Notes: generated by a model not told the origin, from the letters alone. Positions 43,033-54,980 are shown, counted from the first letter of the stretch. The stretch: 64,000 bases of DNA from Cordylochernes scorpioides (GCA_030710605.1 CP092870.1:52279921-52343920); one strand, 5' to 3'. Made by a program: numbers and translations.

Positions 43033-43282
43033 TAATTAAAACTAATCTTCAACATTGTTTATTATACTTCATAATATATAATATTCGTTAGGCAAACTTT
43101 CACTCGGATAAAACCAGGGCGAAGCCGGGTACACATCCGCTAGTTATTATTTAAATGTTTTAAAAGTTTTTCTGTTTATTATTATTTGGTGATAATTCAA
43201 AATATTAACCACATTGGAATGCCGTCGTGGCGCCTGTCACACACACACGTGGGCCACACTCTGGTATCTTGGCCTTGTTATT

Positions 43283-43419
43283 CATGTAATATTTTCTACT
43301 CTGTTAACCTCCCTCATTGCTTATCTCTTTTTTTTTTTTTAGCATTCATAGTTTATTCTTGCCTTAAATAAATTGCTATATCATCCTGAAATTTGTCTTT
43401 CCTAATTTTCCACGTGGCA
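43283..43419 (+). repeat. Truncated solo LTR
   Basis: The 3' two-thirds of the TGTAGCG...GTGGCA family, ending CCACGTGGCA followed by ATAT. A T-run interrupts it at 43330. The 5' third is missing. Confidence 0.65.
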
Positions 43420-43989
43420 ATATATATATTAAATAACTTCTAGTCTACTTTACTCGATATTTTTCGAATATTGAAAATTCCGGGTAAAATTATTTCTAAA
43501 AAGTAATTCTTAAGACATCAATGGAGTCAAAAGCGGTTCCATTGAATTTTAGGGATAATGGATTCTGTGGGTCATTAGTCTAAATAAACAGTCAGGCTGA
43601 GCAGATAAATTTTAAATTATATATAGAGAGATAGAGATATAAAATATATACTGTAGAGTCTAACATAAGAGACTATGTAATTGAAATTAAACTGGTCTCT
43701 GTTGGAGATAGTATCTCATCAGAGATTCTAGAAAACATGAAATACAACATATTTAAAGATAGCTCAACTCCGTAAAAGGTTGATTTTGCCACCTATTTCG
43801 ACAGAATCCAAGAAAAGCCTCTACTATATCTAGTTTCACTTAATGTTATGCTCAAGACATACCATTTTGTCACTAATCACTAATGTGAATGTTTTTCAAT
43901 CCTGTCTACTTGTATGCTAATTTATTAGCGAATCTTTTCATTTCAATTCTTCAGATACTTATTAATAATTCATTTACGGTATATAAAAA

Positions 43990-45715
43990 ATAAATGCCCC
44001 TTTGACCCGGAAAGCAAGGCAAGAGTAACTAAGATATTTTCCGAGGCCCTGAGCCCCACACCATGGCCAGATACGCCAGAACATCTGCCAACTGAGGAAG
44101 GAGAGCCGGTCCGAGATACAAAAGAATCTCCGCGCGCGCGAAAACTTCTTTAGAGACTATATTCAACTAAACACCCAAGCGAAATGGAGAAGCTATGAGA
44201 AGTTAGTTTCCGACATCGCGGCGGAGTGCCAGAAATATACGTTTCCGAGGCCTCTCGTCACAACCCAGCCGTCTCTTTCCTATACAACGACGATGACATA
44301 CTCCTAAATGTAAATTGAACCATTTTAAACCACACGTACCATTTTTATCGCGAAATGTGCAGAGCTGACGGAAATATAGCTTTAAAAATGGCATCAAGGA
44401 ACACATAAATATAACCCCGCACCTCGATATAAATTTTACCTTATCAACTAACAATATATCTCTGAAACGATATAGTGCTCGCAATAAAGAGCCTCCCGAA
44501 AAGTAAGATTGCCGGTTTGGACGGCGTTTATAAAAGGTTCCAGGACACCGCAGTGGACATTTCGCTCGAATTTTTACAGTTGCACAGAACGAGGGGGGCA
44601 CATGTGCAGAAACAGAATGTTTCTCCTACCGAAAGGCCCTAGTCCCAAAACACTAAGAGATTGGCGACCCATTACTTCGATGAATTCGACTACAAAATTC
44701 TGTCAAAACTTTTACTAGCCAGAATCAAGCCCTACTTCCCCCAATTAGTGCCCAACGAACAAAAGTACACAATCCCCGAGAAATCAATCTACGACATTCT
44801 TCCCGACATCGAGGATTCTATATACAGTTATCAGCGTCATGCGTTCTTAATTCTGTCACCGTTTGCTGCGCCACCACGTGGCGCGACGGTGACCTTGAGT
44901 GGCGTAATGACAGGGTAGGAACAAGAAATCACTTGCTATCATTATCATATCATTTTATGTATATATCAGATTTAAAATATATTCATACAAAAAATCTAAA
45001 TAATACAATTTTCAAATATCGTTGTGAAAATTTACATTTTTATTTTTGTATTTTAAAAACACACAAAAATTGAAGCGGGACGTTTCAAAAGAGTGCCATC
45101 CACGACGCCAATTTATAATTGTAAAGAATAGTATTTTAATAAAACATTTAATCGGGTAAAACCCGGGCGTTGCCCGGGTCATTCGGCTAGTAGCATATAC
45201 ACAGCGAATATCTTCAACACGCCCCTCGCCATAGTTGCCCTCGACCTTGAAAAAGTCTCGCTTCGCTCGAGAGAAATTTGTCATCGAGACGCTAAAGAGA
45301 CTCCAAATTCGACCGATTATATAAGTGGATATAAATAATCTTCAAGAATAGCACCACCCACATTGACATAAACACACCAACATTCGATGTGATTAGAGGA
45401 GTGAGGCAGGGCTGCGGGCTCTCGGCACTGCTATTCTCGTTTTCGACGACGGCCCTTATACACCACCTGAAACGAAACTTAAATCCACGACCACCTTACC
45501 TGCGTATGCCGAATATTTTATCTTTTTATTGAAAAAGGAAAACGACTTTAACGTATATACACCTGCTTCAAAAACCACGAGATAATTTCCGGCGTTAAGG
45601 TCAACTTCGAAAAAAAGCAAGGAACTATGGTGCCAAAGCTGGAAGGAGAAATCGGGCACGCAAAAAAAAAAACCATAATGATGACGAACGGACCACTTGG
45701 TTACCTCATCTGACT
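43990..45715 (+). pseudogene. Decayed LINE ORF2 (Tx1/L1-like), split by a Helitron
   Basis: Broken frames give, in order, a segment before the RT core (about 44480-44560), LPKGPSPKTLRDWRPI (about 44625), then LARIKPYFPQ and IPEKSIYDILPDIEDS (about 44770-44825). After the insert at 44831-45190 come ALDLEKVSL (motif A, 45235), GVRQGCGLSALLF (about 45400), YAEYFIFLL (YADD position altered, about 45505) and ISGVKVNFEKKQG. The block order matches ORF2 at 844-3132 but the sequences are diverged, so this is another, older family. Many stops. Confidence 0.75.
44831..45190 (+). mobile_element. 360-bp non-autonomous Helitron
   Basis: Starts TC after an A. Ends with the hairpin acccgggc-gtt-gcccgggt (45161-45179), 7 more bases and CTAG, followed by T. 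Its removal restores an uninterrupted, in-frame RT segment in the host LINE relic, which supports both boundaries. No coding content. Confidence 0.75.
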
Positions 45716-46083
45716 TCAATAAAAGTCCCTATATATCAAATTCCTTTCAAAATTATTGTCTGAATCCCAATATACATGCTATAAGGTATAATAACTTCCT
45801 GAAGTTTTGTCAATGAGTGTATATGATGCGATATGAAAGTTCCAGAAATTATCGTAATCACACTATAAAATCCCTAGCAAATATTTACGCTTTTATAATT
45901 TCAATCAAAATAATAAAAGGTGGGTACAAATTATCAGATATTTTATAGATTACACAATCAATTCCATTTTATAATCTAGCTGCTTGACCAAGATAAAGAT
46001 ATGTGAAATGGTGAGCAACAGATAGGATTACATCACAGCTATATTTAACGGAGGGAGGGACACCCCGCCCAGATGTTTGTGGC

Positions 46084-46090
46084 TTTATAA
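46084..46090 (+). promoter_or_regulatory. TATA box of the cuticle protein gene
   Basis: TTTATAA lies 40-46 bp upstream of the ATG at 46130. A start site about 30 bp downstream would give a very short leader, usual for cuticle genes. Confidence 0.6.
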
Positions 46091-46129
46091 CCCCGGTATC
46101 TGCGGACAGCTCTCACATCCACAGCAGGC

Positions 46130-46583
46130 ATGTCTCCCCTCTCCACCGTTGCCTTCTGTCTCCTCCTGGCCGCCCCAGCCCTGGCCATCTACCCGGCCTC
46201 CCCGGCCCTACAAGTTCGGCTACGAAGTAGACGACGGCTACTACAACCGCCACCACCACAAGGAGGAGTCCGACATCTACGGGGCCAAGACAGGAAGCTA
46301 CGGTTACACCGATGCCCATGGGATCTACCGTCACGTGTCTTATGTCGCTGATGGACAAGGATACCGGGCATTTGTGTCGACCAACGAGCCTGGAACTGCC
46401 TCACAAGATCCTGCTGACGTCAAGATGTACGCCAAGCCTGTGGATGTCTACCCAACGTCTACCTACTACAAGTCCGAACCTTCATACTACAAGCCCAAGC
46501 CAGCATACTACAAGCCTGAGACAGCGTACTACAAGCCTGAACCTACTTACCCCAAACCAGAAACCATCTACAATAAATATTAA
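46130..46583 (+). CDS. Chitin-binding cuticle protein (R&R domain, chelicerate type), one frameshift in this sequence
   Basis: Secreted structural protein that would bind chitin in the exoskeleton. From ATG 46130 the first 24 or so codons form a signal peptide (MSPLSTVAFCLLLAAPALA). Near 46195-46205, in a run of C, the frame changes by one base. From 46203 the second frame carries the chitin_bind_4 domain: YKFGYEVDDGYY, GSYGYTDAHGIYRHVSYVAD, GQGYRAFVSTNEPGT and the arachnid-typical DPADVKMY. The C-terminus repeats Tyr-Tyr-Lys-Pro about five times (YYKPKPAYYKPETAYYKPEP). The stop is TAA 46581-46583 and total length about 150 residues is normal. The single break in a homopolymer could be an assembly error or a recent null allele. 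No intron separates signal peptide and domain. Confidence 0.85.
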
Positions 46584-46589
46584 AATAAA
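46572..46589 (+). terminator. Poly(A) signals of the cuticle gene
   Basis: AATAAA at 46572-46577 overlaps the last codons, and another at 46584-46589 starts right after the stop codon. A third lies near 46724. The 3' UTR is therefore short or extends about 150 bp. Confidence 0.5.
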
Positions 46590-46599
46590 TGTATATTGA

Positions 46600-47920
46600 A
46601 TTACTATAGAAAAGAATGATGCTAATATTGTTAACACCATTGTACATGGAAAAATGTTTCTAAATGAAGCCTTGTCAGCATACTATATACTTTGTGCTTC
46701 ATATATCATCATATATAAAGAATAATAAATATTTATTTATGAAGCTGGCCATTTTATATTTAAAAACCATATTAACCAAATTTTAGGCATTTGAATTGGA
46801 TTTATTTAGGCATTACAAATATATAACACAAAACTGTCCTTGATTCAACAACATTTATTGGGAATTTGACAAAGGTTTGAAAGCTATTTTGTTTAGGTTT
46901 TTTAAAATGTCATTAAGAACATACGAATCTTTCATAAACTGGTTGAGTAAAAAAACGAAAATAGATTTTAACATGTTATCACAATGGTTGAAACTTTTCC
47001 CCATGTTTAGCCATATGTTGAACGTACAGTAGAGACAGTACTAAACCTTTATTCATCGCGATGGCACACGTTCTCTAAGCCATTTATATAAATTATAAAA
47101 GATTTCTAGAACCCATTTTTATATTTCAGAAAAATAATTATAGAATTATTTCACTCACAATTTGAGGCGCGCCTCTAAATAAATTATTGATAATATTGAA
47201 TAGATTTTCACAAATATTTGACAAAACCGTTCTCAAAACGGAAGAATTTTTTTGCAAGAGTTCATAGTTCAATATAAAATAATCCATTGTTGCAATAATA
47301 AGATATAAAAAAGGCTTTAAAGAAAATTCATCTTAAAATTACAAGACTCCTTTCTTTTAATTTTCCAAGCGAAAAATATTGTTTATAAATAAAATCTTAG
47401 ACAAGCAAAATTTACAAAAATTAAAAATGTGAAATGTATCCTAGGTTTTCATAATGAACTTTTCATGGTATATTGTTGCTGATTTCTAGTTAGAAGTGCG
47501 TTCAGACATGCAGTTCTCATTTATAAACATTTTTAATACAGATGGATAATTCAGGAACAGAACTATTGAAGAATTATATTAAGAGCAAAACGAAGGAAAG
47601 TGAGAATTAGAAATAGGTTTTTATCATTCTTTAATATTAAAGAAGACAGAGAGTTAGAGAGAATTAAATAAAAGAATGCTTTAAAAGAAAGGTTTTTAAT
47701 ACTATCAAGATAAATTAACATTTATGAAATGATATTTAAGAAACAGAAAAAAACCTCGAGGTTAATATTAAAAACAAAATATGCATTTATCTTGAACGCT
47801 CACATGATCCTTTTATGTATATATTGAACGTGCAGGCATTTTAAAATGTAAAAGTAAAATGGGTCACTTATTATTAAAGGGCGGACATTTGAGGGGACAT
47901 TTTCATAAAAAAGGTTTTTT
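46600..47920. other. AT-rich intergenic DNA
   Basis: No ORF, repeat unit or RNA gene that I can support. Confidence 0.5.
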
Positions 47921-47924
47921 TTTC

Positions 47925-48118
47925 TTGGCTTATCTTTACACAAGGTGGGTAGATGGGTGTTAATCGTGGTGGGTAGAAATAGGCGACTGCTTTTACTTTA
48001 AGGGCACCATATGTCTACAGATGTGAAAAGCAGTTCGACTTTGCACTTACATATGTGCTAGAGAAACCGTTTGGTTACTTGCACTCGCTGGTGGGCTTGG
48101 ACTTTTTGTAAGTGCATA
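47925..48118 (-). mobile_element. SINE, body and tail only
   Basis: Same family as 27967-28281, same orientation: T-run, 'cttatctttacacaagg', 'gaaaagcagttcgactttg', 'cttgcactcgctggtggg'. The tRNA-like head is missing. Confidence 0.65.
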
Positions 48119-48224
48119 AAGGTAGGAAAAATGTTCAAACTTAAATTATTTGAAAACACTCTCTTATTGCTCAAAAATATAATAAAAATCACATAAGGTT
48201 TATTAAAAAAGTAAAATGTAAAAT

Positions 48225-48420
48225 TGTACTGGGATCAGGTGGATAAATTAAGAAAAAGACATCTCCTGAATGGTCAGTTATTATTATTCTTTTATCGTTG
48301 AGATAAAGCTTGCACAACGCAAATGAGGGCTAACATCCCGGAACGCGTACGTGGTTACCTTTATTGAAGGACCAGAATGTGTATTTGACCAATTTTGGGA
48401 TAATTGAATATCAACGAATA
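48225..48420 (+). repeat. Dispersed repeat related to the 147-bp array
   Basis: Contains ttgtactgggatcaggtgga, 'catctcctgaatggtcag', 'cgttgagataaagcttg' and 'gtgtatttgaccaatttt'. This is the landmark order of the family at 21660-21960. Confidence 0.55.
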
Positions 48421-48959
48421 GTTGCAGCAGAGTTACGATTTATTATATAAACAAATTGATTTCTTTTTCTTACCACAGTTATAGCCGTACTTCCTCCCTA
48501 ATGTAATATATCTGACATTTGTTATATATATATATGTTATTTAAAGGTATTATTTTAAAATTATATTTCATCGATTCAAATACTCTGTTTAAATCGACCG
48601 CCAGAGGTCAAGCTTTCTCTATAAATACTCATTGTTGTTGTTCCCCGTGGGTCGGCCCAAAACCTTTGTACATTATGTAAATAAGCTTTTCTTTTTTATT
48701 CTTACGCCTTAAGCCAGGCAATACTTTTATCCAATTATGTTTTTATATTTCTTAGCTCAATTAAAGCAATTTCTAATCTTTACTATTTTTATTATTTTAC
48801 TTTCAAGATTCTTGCCACGACTGCATCACCAGTACCATATAGTACTAAAAAGAACCAGCAAATAACTCCATGGCATAAACCTCAACATGATCAAAAATAC
48901 AGCAGAAAATATCTCTATTTTTATAGAAAATATATATACCCAAAATTTTAATTATTTAG

Positions 48960-49620
48960 TGAATCTCAAACTTAAAACTATGGATGATAATTAGTGTCAA
49001 ATGTTCTAAGAACAGATGTTGCTCACTTTTATCTAAAGGGAGAATTTAACATTAAAAACAGCCGCATTTGGGCAACAGAAAACCCTAGGATTTTTACAAA
49101 AATACCAATTCATCAGCCCAGAGTTACAGTTTTGTGTGGGTTTACTTCTTCTTTTATTATTGGGCCATTTTTCTTTGAAAAAATCAATGGAAGAACTTTT
49201 AAAACCGTTTTTGTAACTGGTGAACGTTATGTTCAACTTTTGAGAGAAAAGGTTATTCCCATATTGCAGGACAGACAAGCACTAAACGAAATAACATTCA
49301 TGCAAGATGGAGGACCTCCTCATATCTCCCGCGGTGCCAAACAATTGCTGAAGGATACGTTCGGTGAAATTCGTTGATAAGTCGCCACTTTATATACCAG
49401 TGGCCTCCAATATCACCAGACTTGACGCCTTACAATTTCGGTTATGGGGGTACATTAAGTCGCGTTTTTATCGATGCCGGCCTACCACATTGGCCATGTT
49501 GAAGGCTTCTATCAGATGGCACGTTTTATAAATTTCAACTATTTAATTGTGACCATTCTGTCACCTATCGTCTGCAGGCGGTGTTTGAGAATGAAGGGCG
49601 CCACTTTGAGCAAGGATTGT
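48960..49620 (+). pseudogene. Mariner/Tc1-superfamily transposase relic
   Basis: The open piece 48994-49377 lacks its N-terminus and reads VAHFYLKGEFN, RIWATENPR, RVTVLCGF, IIGPFFFE, FMQDGGPPH (second catalytic Asp), LLKDTFGEI. Downstream broken frames add WPPISPDLTPYNF, where the last catalytic position is Asn, and AVFENEGRHFEQG near the C-terminus. This is a different subgroup from the two DD34D mariners in the window. No matching left TIR found. Confidence 0.7.
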
Positions 49621-49699
49621 GACCTAATACAAGAAAGAAGGCAGTTACCTCATGTGTTATATTTTGCAGCTCTTTGTTTTGGGTTATGGGAATAATAAA

Positions 49700-50400
49700 T
49701 GCTGTCCTCACATCTTGACTAATTTATTTTCTGTGAACAGTAATTTTTTGTTTGTCATTTGCCCACATCTTATATTATGTCGTGCAGGCCAAAGTGTTAT
49801 AACTTCTCGAATAACACTGGTATACACAATTTTACCCCTTATGTTTAGTTTATCGCTTTTCGCTCATTAGAAGAAACAGCATAAGGAATATTCTGTTTCC
49901 CCCCAACTTTAGAAATTTTGCGCAAAAAATAATACAAAATGATTTTACTACCCCGTTTTTCAACGCAAAAGGTCGATTTAAAAATGATTTTTTTGAGGGA
50001 ATACATTTTCAAAATTATGTACAGTATAATAAACAATGATAACATTTGACAAACCCATAGGATATTTGGAATAAAGTACGACAAATATATTTTGTCACTT
50101 CCCTCTATATTTAATTTTTGGATCATGACAAATATCCAGTTAAATAGTCAAGTGTCGCCAATTAGTCAAGAAACTATACATTCCTTATAGCACGAAATCC
50201 TATTAGTAGTGCCATCATAATTTTTGGTACTATATTAACATTTCAAAAATCGTGTATTGATATCAGTAGTTATTTTCAAACATTCAATCTATTTCACAAA
50301 ACTCCATTTAAAATATAAATATTTTTTGCTACATGTTTTAATTCGCATATACCTATTTTACATATCTCAGATTGTATTTAAAAATCGTTAACCATTTCTT
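49700..50400. other. AT-rich, nothing recognised
   Basis: No supported feature. Confidence 0.4.
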
Positions 50401-50728
50401 CTAACTTTTGGCGAAATGGTATTTTATGAATTTATCATTTGATATTATTAGGGTTCTTTCCTGGTATTCAAAAAGGAAAAATACGTGTCGTTCAGTTATA
50501 TTTTTCAATTTATCAAACAATTTGGCCGCTGAATCGCTGATTCTGGTAGAGCGCCATCTAGAGAATGAAGTTGTAACTAAAATCAATTTCGAATTTTTCA
50601 TTATTTGCCATAAAAAATCCCATTGCATCCTGAACACAATGGTGTTTAAGGCATTGCTCAAGCCCAAATATTCGCGGAGTTATTAATTTTTAAAGTTGTG
50701 CGGGACTTTTGGATCACCCTGTATATAA
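50401..50728 (-). mobile_element. Terminal fragment of a mariner-like element
   Basis: On the minus strand 50728 begins a classic mariner-type TIR, ACAGGGTGATCCAAAAGTCC, continuing cgcacaac. About 300 bp of subterminal sequence follows with no transposase motif. The other end is not found. Whether it belongs with the relic at 48960 is unclear. Confidence 0.5.
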
Positions 50729-51259
50729 CGCTTTAATTTTGATAATTTTACTCTTAATAGGCCCATAGAAGAGTTCTAAATAAAAGAAAACTTATCATCT
50801 TGATCATTTTTTAAAAGTGATTAAGAAACCTTGTTATAGAGTAGTGAAATATTTTATCTAGAATGTTTGATATTTTTACCAAGCTAGCTTTTATATCTGT
50901 CTTTTTCTACAAGATCACATTGAATTCAAAAATAAAAATTGAAAATCAAATATTCATTTTATTCCATCAAAATGTTTTTGCTTATTGATATTCGATTTTA
51001 ATTCAGCTGTTTCATTATTATATAAAATCTTCCTGAGAAATCAAGGATTGGGAATTGATATTTCAGGTATCCTCTAGGACGATCTATTCTGGTTGTTCAG
51101 GTACAGCCACACTGACGTCAACTCTCGAATGTTTACGTGGATAGATTTTCTTGATTATCAGGAAATGGTGGCTGTGTGGACAATACGGAATATTCTGAGT
51201 AAAATAACCAAAGGTCCAGTTTATATTTTTACTGAATGTCTCCAAGTTCAATAATCATG

Positions 51260-51475
51260 GTTAGCGACTGAAAGTGTACGACATGTCGCTAAACATGTTG
51301 GCAACAGCTCGACCTTTGTACTTACAAGTCTGCCAGAACCCCATTTGCTTACTTTTACTCACTGGTAGAGTTAGAATTTGGAAAGAATCGGAACCCAAAA
51401 AAGTGTCAAATGCGGGATTCGATCTCGAATCGTGGCTGTCAAAAATCGACCGTTTATACTCCATCTCTCTCTCTC
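51260..51475 (-). mobile_element. SINE, diverged copy with tRNA-like head
   Basis: 'gtactcactggtagagttagaatttgg'-type body, then 'aatgcgggattcgatctcg' whose complement is a weak B box. The family order is as at 27967-28281, but more diverged. Confidence 0.6.
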
Positions 51476-51479
51476 TCGA

Positions 51480-52537
51480 CCAAACACCATTATACAATTT
51501 CACTATAACCGCCCCTGTACTGATGAGGGCCAAACTCCGAAACCTTGGAATACAAATTGGCTTCTTGTATGAATTTGTCAAAACTGGTGTTTTTTGAGGG
51601 TTCAGGCGAGAATCCTCACGCCACTTCGCGCCTGGCGGCGCCAGTGTGGCGGTGGGAACCGGCCGAGACTGGAACCCGGCGGGTTTGGTTTTGGTTTTGG
51701 CTGGAGCGGAAGTATCTCCGCGTCTGGCTGTGTGTGGTGTTCTCCTTATGTTCCGGCACTGGTTATAAATAAAACCGGTACCAAGGGAGCTCCGACGACT
51801 CAGAGTGGATTATTGACAAAACAACGGGCACAACACAACAAGTACACTACTTCAATATATTCTCTAAAAAAAACAATTATTTCATTTATACCTGAACTTG
51901 AAGTCAAGGAGTGAAAAATCGGAGAGGTATAAGAGTTAGTTCCTCCTACTTGTACCCTTCAAAATTGAATTTTACCTTTTAGTATTTTGTAAATGTACAC
52001 TCATGGACAAAACCTAAGGAAGTTTTACTTTCAGCATGTATATCAAGAGATAACTAAGTGTGACAAAATTGTCTCTGTCTCCTTCAAAAAAAAAAAAGAA
52101 AAAGACGACTGGCGACATCAAAAACATTCCTTAAACTTTGTCCGTGTTTGTGTATATTAATAAAATAATAATTAGGTTACAGGGCAATGGGCCCTAATAA
52201 AAGCCTTTTTGTTGTTGTAAATAATAATTAGGTTTGCATATATTTATATCTTGTCAGTTTATTCATTTTATTTTGTTCTATATTTCACACTGTAACTAGA
52301 GATCTTTTATCATTTACAAGAACAATAAACTCTCATACATGGTTATATTAGAATTTGAAGGATAATTTAAACAAAAGAAACGTGAATCATAGAGTTTAAA
52401 AAATAAATGTTCATATTCGAATTTCACACTGAAAAAATCGATTTATTTCTTTACCATTAAAATTTGACATTATAGAATAAAAAATATAACGCAAATATTC
52501 TCTAATATTCTCTAAAAGAGTTTTAAAAACGATTAAT
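51480..52537. other. Mixed intergenic DNA, no gene
   Basis: 51500-51600 carries part of the 'ctgatgagggcc' repeat family. 51600-51760 is GC-rich with open frames but no protein I recognise and no splice context. The remainder is AT-rich. Confidence 0.35.
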
Positions 52538-52541
52538 TTAA

Positions 52542-53838
52542 CCCGTAATTACTGGCGTTCGGCTTGAAAGGCCGTGTGAAAATTTAAAATATTTGCGAAA
52601 TTTTCAAAATGCAATATTTTTCATCAAAATTTTAGGTAGCTTAATAAAATGCATTTATTTGAAGAACTTTTCATTTTAAGAGAAATCTATTTTGTATATC
52701 CCGAGTTATTAAATCAAACGGCCTTTAAAGCCGAGCGCCAGTAATTACGTCACTGGGAATTTTAGCGCCCCTATTATTGGCCGTTTCACTTTTGGTTTTA
52801 TAGACGTTCAAACGCAACAAATAAGTTGAGCATTCGTTTTTTATTACTCTTGTTTCAATTATATGCATTCTAAATTGTGTTTTGTGATTGTAATTTTGTA
52901 TAATATAATAGAAGTTCGGTTCCACTTTTGGTTTTTCAAAAAACAAAAAATTGGTACCCTATGTCCCTAAAATTGGAAAATATGTTATATTACTCTCCAC
53001 AATGCATTTGACCACAACAATTGATCAAGAAACTGCTGAACAATAAAAGCCCGAGATAATCACATTTTATAATATGACCAAAGGTGGTGTAGATGTAGTT
53101 GATCAGACATGTATTCAGTTGGAAGAAGAACCAAAAGATGGCCCCTGTGTTTATTTTTCAACTTTTTGGATGTGGTTGCAATAAAATCAGCAGTAATTTA
53201 TAAGGCTGTCAAGCAAGACGGCGGAATGGCTCGAAAAGATTTTATAAAGCAGCTTGCTCTACAACTAATGAGAGATGCCTTGAATATGAGAAATCAAGCC
53301 AAATATTTGTCAAGAGATCTGCAAGTATTAATTCAGAAGCATGCTGGAACTTCATCACTTGAGGTAGGCAAATATTTATTTGATATTCAAACGAAATATC
53401 AATAATATATGTTATCTAGGAATCCACAAGCGGCAGTCCTTGGTCCAAAAAACGCAAAAGATGCTACCTATGTAAAAAAGATCGTCGAACTGAAATGCAA
53501 TTCAAAAAATGCAAATAACCAATCTGCAAAGATCATTCTATTGAAATATGCTTGAATTGTGCACCTAATCTTGAATAAAATATTTCAGATAGAACTTTTT
53601 AGAATATATTTAGAGTATTTTTGATAGAAAGAGTTCCTTGTACATTTTCATTTAATTTTGTTTAGAGCTCTGTTTATTCGAAAAAAAACAAAATATTTAT
53701 TCTTTGGAAATTATGTGTATACGTTTAATTTCTTTTTTTATTTTATAAATAACATGGTTTATTATTGATTTTAAAAGATGGCCTGAGAGGCCGAACGCCA
53801 GTAATTGTGTAAGGAAAATAGGCGCCAGTAACTAAGGG
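52542..53838 (+). mobile_element. piggyBac transposon, internally deleted
   Basis: Ends are CCCGTAATTACTGGCGTTCG (52542) and, complement at 53838, CCCTTAGTTACTGGCGCC. Both abut TTAA (52538-52541, 53839-53842), the piggyBac target. Further copies of the ggcgttcggc/gcgccagtaatta motif lie inside each end as subterminal inverted repeats. At 1.3 kb it is about half the normal length and lacks most of the transposase. Confidence 0.85.
52925..53580 (+). pseudogene. piggyBac transposase C-terminal remnant
   Basis: Broken frames give LLSTMHL, IDQETAEQ and a stop, then EIITFYNMTKGGVDVVDQ with the third catalytic Asp (about 53085). After a frameshift comes SVGRRTKRWPLCLFFNFLDV (open 53109-53405). A Cys-rich C-terminal domain follows: RCYLCKKDRRTEM, ICKDHSIEICLNC (about 53455-53560). 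The N-terminal two-thirds is deleted. Confidence 0.8.
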
Positions 53839-53849
53839 TTAACCCTTAA

Positions 53850-54980
53850 AAATAAAATTGGTATTTAAAACTACAGAATAAAACGACCAAAAAATATATA
53901 AAGGTAAATTTATGTGTACAAAAAAACTATTTTCAATCCTACGTTTGGAAATTAAATATAGTACTTCAATGCTATATGCAACTACTATTCAAAATAAACA
54001 CGTATATCTTTTAGGAAATATAGCAAACTATATGAAGAGGAAAATCACTCAGCATTTAGAAATATTACAGGTTTCGATATAATAAAATAGAATTTGAATA
54101 TAAAAAAAATCTATGTAACTACTTAGAGAAGAAAGATTTTGCAACATGGTTGATTTATTACTCAACGTTGATAGGCTGATTTGAATCAGACGAGGAAAGG
54201 GAACCAATCAGCGATACGATAAAACGGACACATATAAACATTACCGTCACTTTCCGTGTTTAAAAGGCTAGCCCTTGAAAATAACAGTATATGAAAAATT
54301 TTCTCTAGAAGTATATATTCTTTGATGAAAATAGGAGATTGGGCCTGGTCGAAATATGGGTAAATACCCCCCCCCCCCCCCCCCCCCCAAAAAAAAGTTG
54401 TTTCTTTATGAATGGATTTCATTTGGATTACTCTCTATTTGGCATTAATATAGGTAAGAAATGAAGGAATTAATGCACAAATATATATATTTTACACAAA
54501 AACTTATATTATCCTTACTACGAAGAAAAATATTGGGTGGGCTTGTCTCATCATTCGTAAACCCTCCCAGCGGTTACTTCAATTTAAACTAACAGACCAC
54601 TTCTTAGAGCTCTAATACTGTATTGTATGAACTGCTTATATATGCTACACTGAAGGGTGGAATTTTATAAATAGTATCCAAGTAAAAAAATGACATAAGC
54701 CTTTAAGGCAGTAGAATTACATATAAATATTTGAATCGAGCAATGCTCTTCCACAAACAATAAGGACAAGGCCAGTTGGGCATAATTTATTCTTTGTTGG
54801 TCGTCTGCAGCAGTTTAGATATTTATCATTTCACGGAATAAAAGAGGAATCCACAGATGGCACATTTTGTACATGCAGAGATTTCTTTTAGGGACAGATT
54901 TGTTGTTTGAATTCAATGTTAATTTGAACGCACTTTCAAAACTATATATTTAAGTTTATATAGATGGAAATTTGTCTAGA
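53850..54980. other. AT-rich, with a 22-base C run at 54367-54388
   Basis: No gene seen. The poly-C run followed by an A run is simple sequence and prone to assembly error. The short ORF across it is not credible. Confidence 0.4.

Larger units (their letters stand above)
40931..43143 (+). mobile_element. Helitron-like element carrying a mariner insertion
   Basis: The left part has TC, a long (AT)n, a TGTCTGTC run and a 'tcaaaaaccatacatccaat' block, typical of Helitron 5' ends in arthropods. The right end has a hairpin (accagggc gaa gccgggt, about 43112-43130), then 9 bases and CTAG, followed by T: a Helitron 3' terminus. No Rep/helicase ORF is present. About 0.9 kb remains after removing the mariner at 41295-42596. 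The left boundary is less certain, as the base before TC is G, not A. Confidence 0.55.

Noticed and set aside
54186..54422. 78-codon ORF with a poly-Gly stretch
   Set aside because: Created by a 22-base C run, likely simple sequence or assembly artefact.
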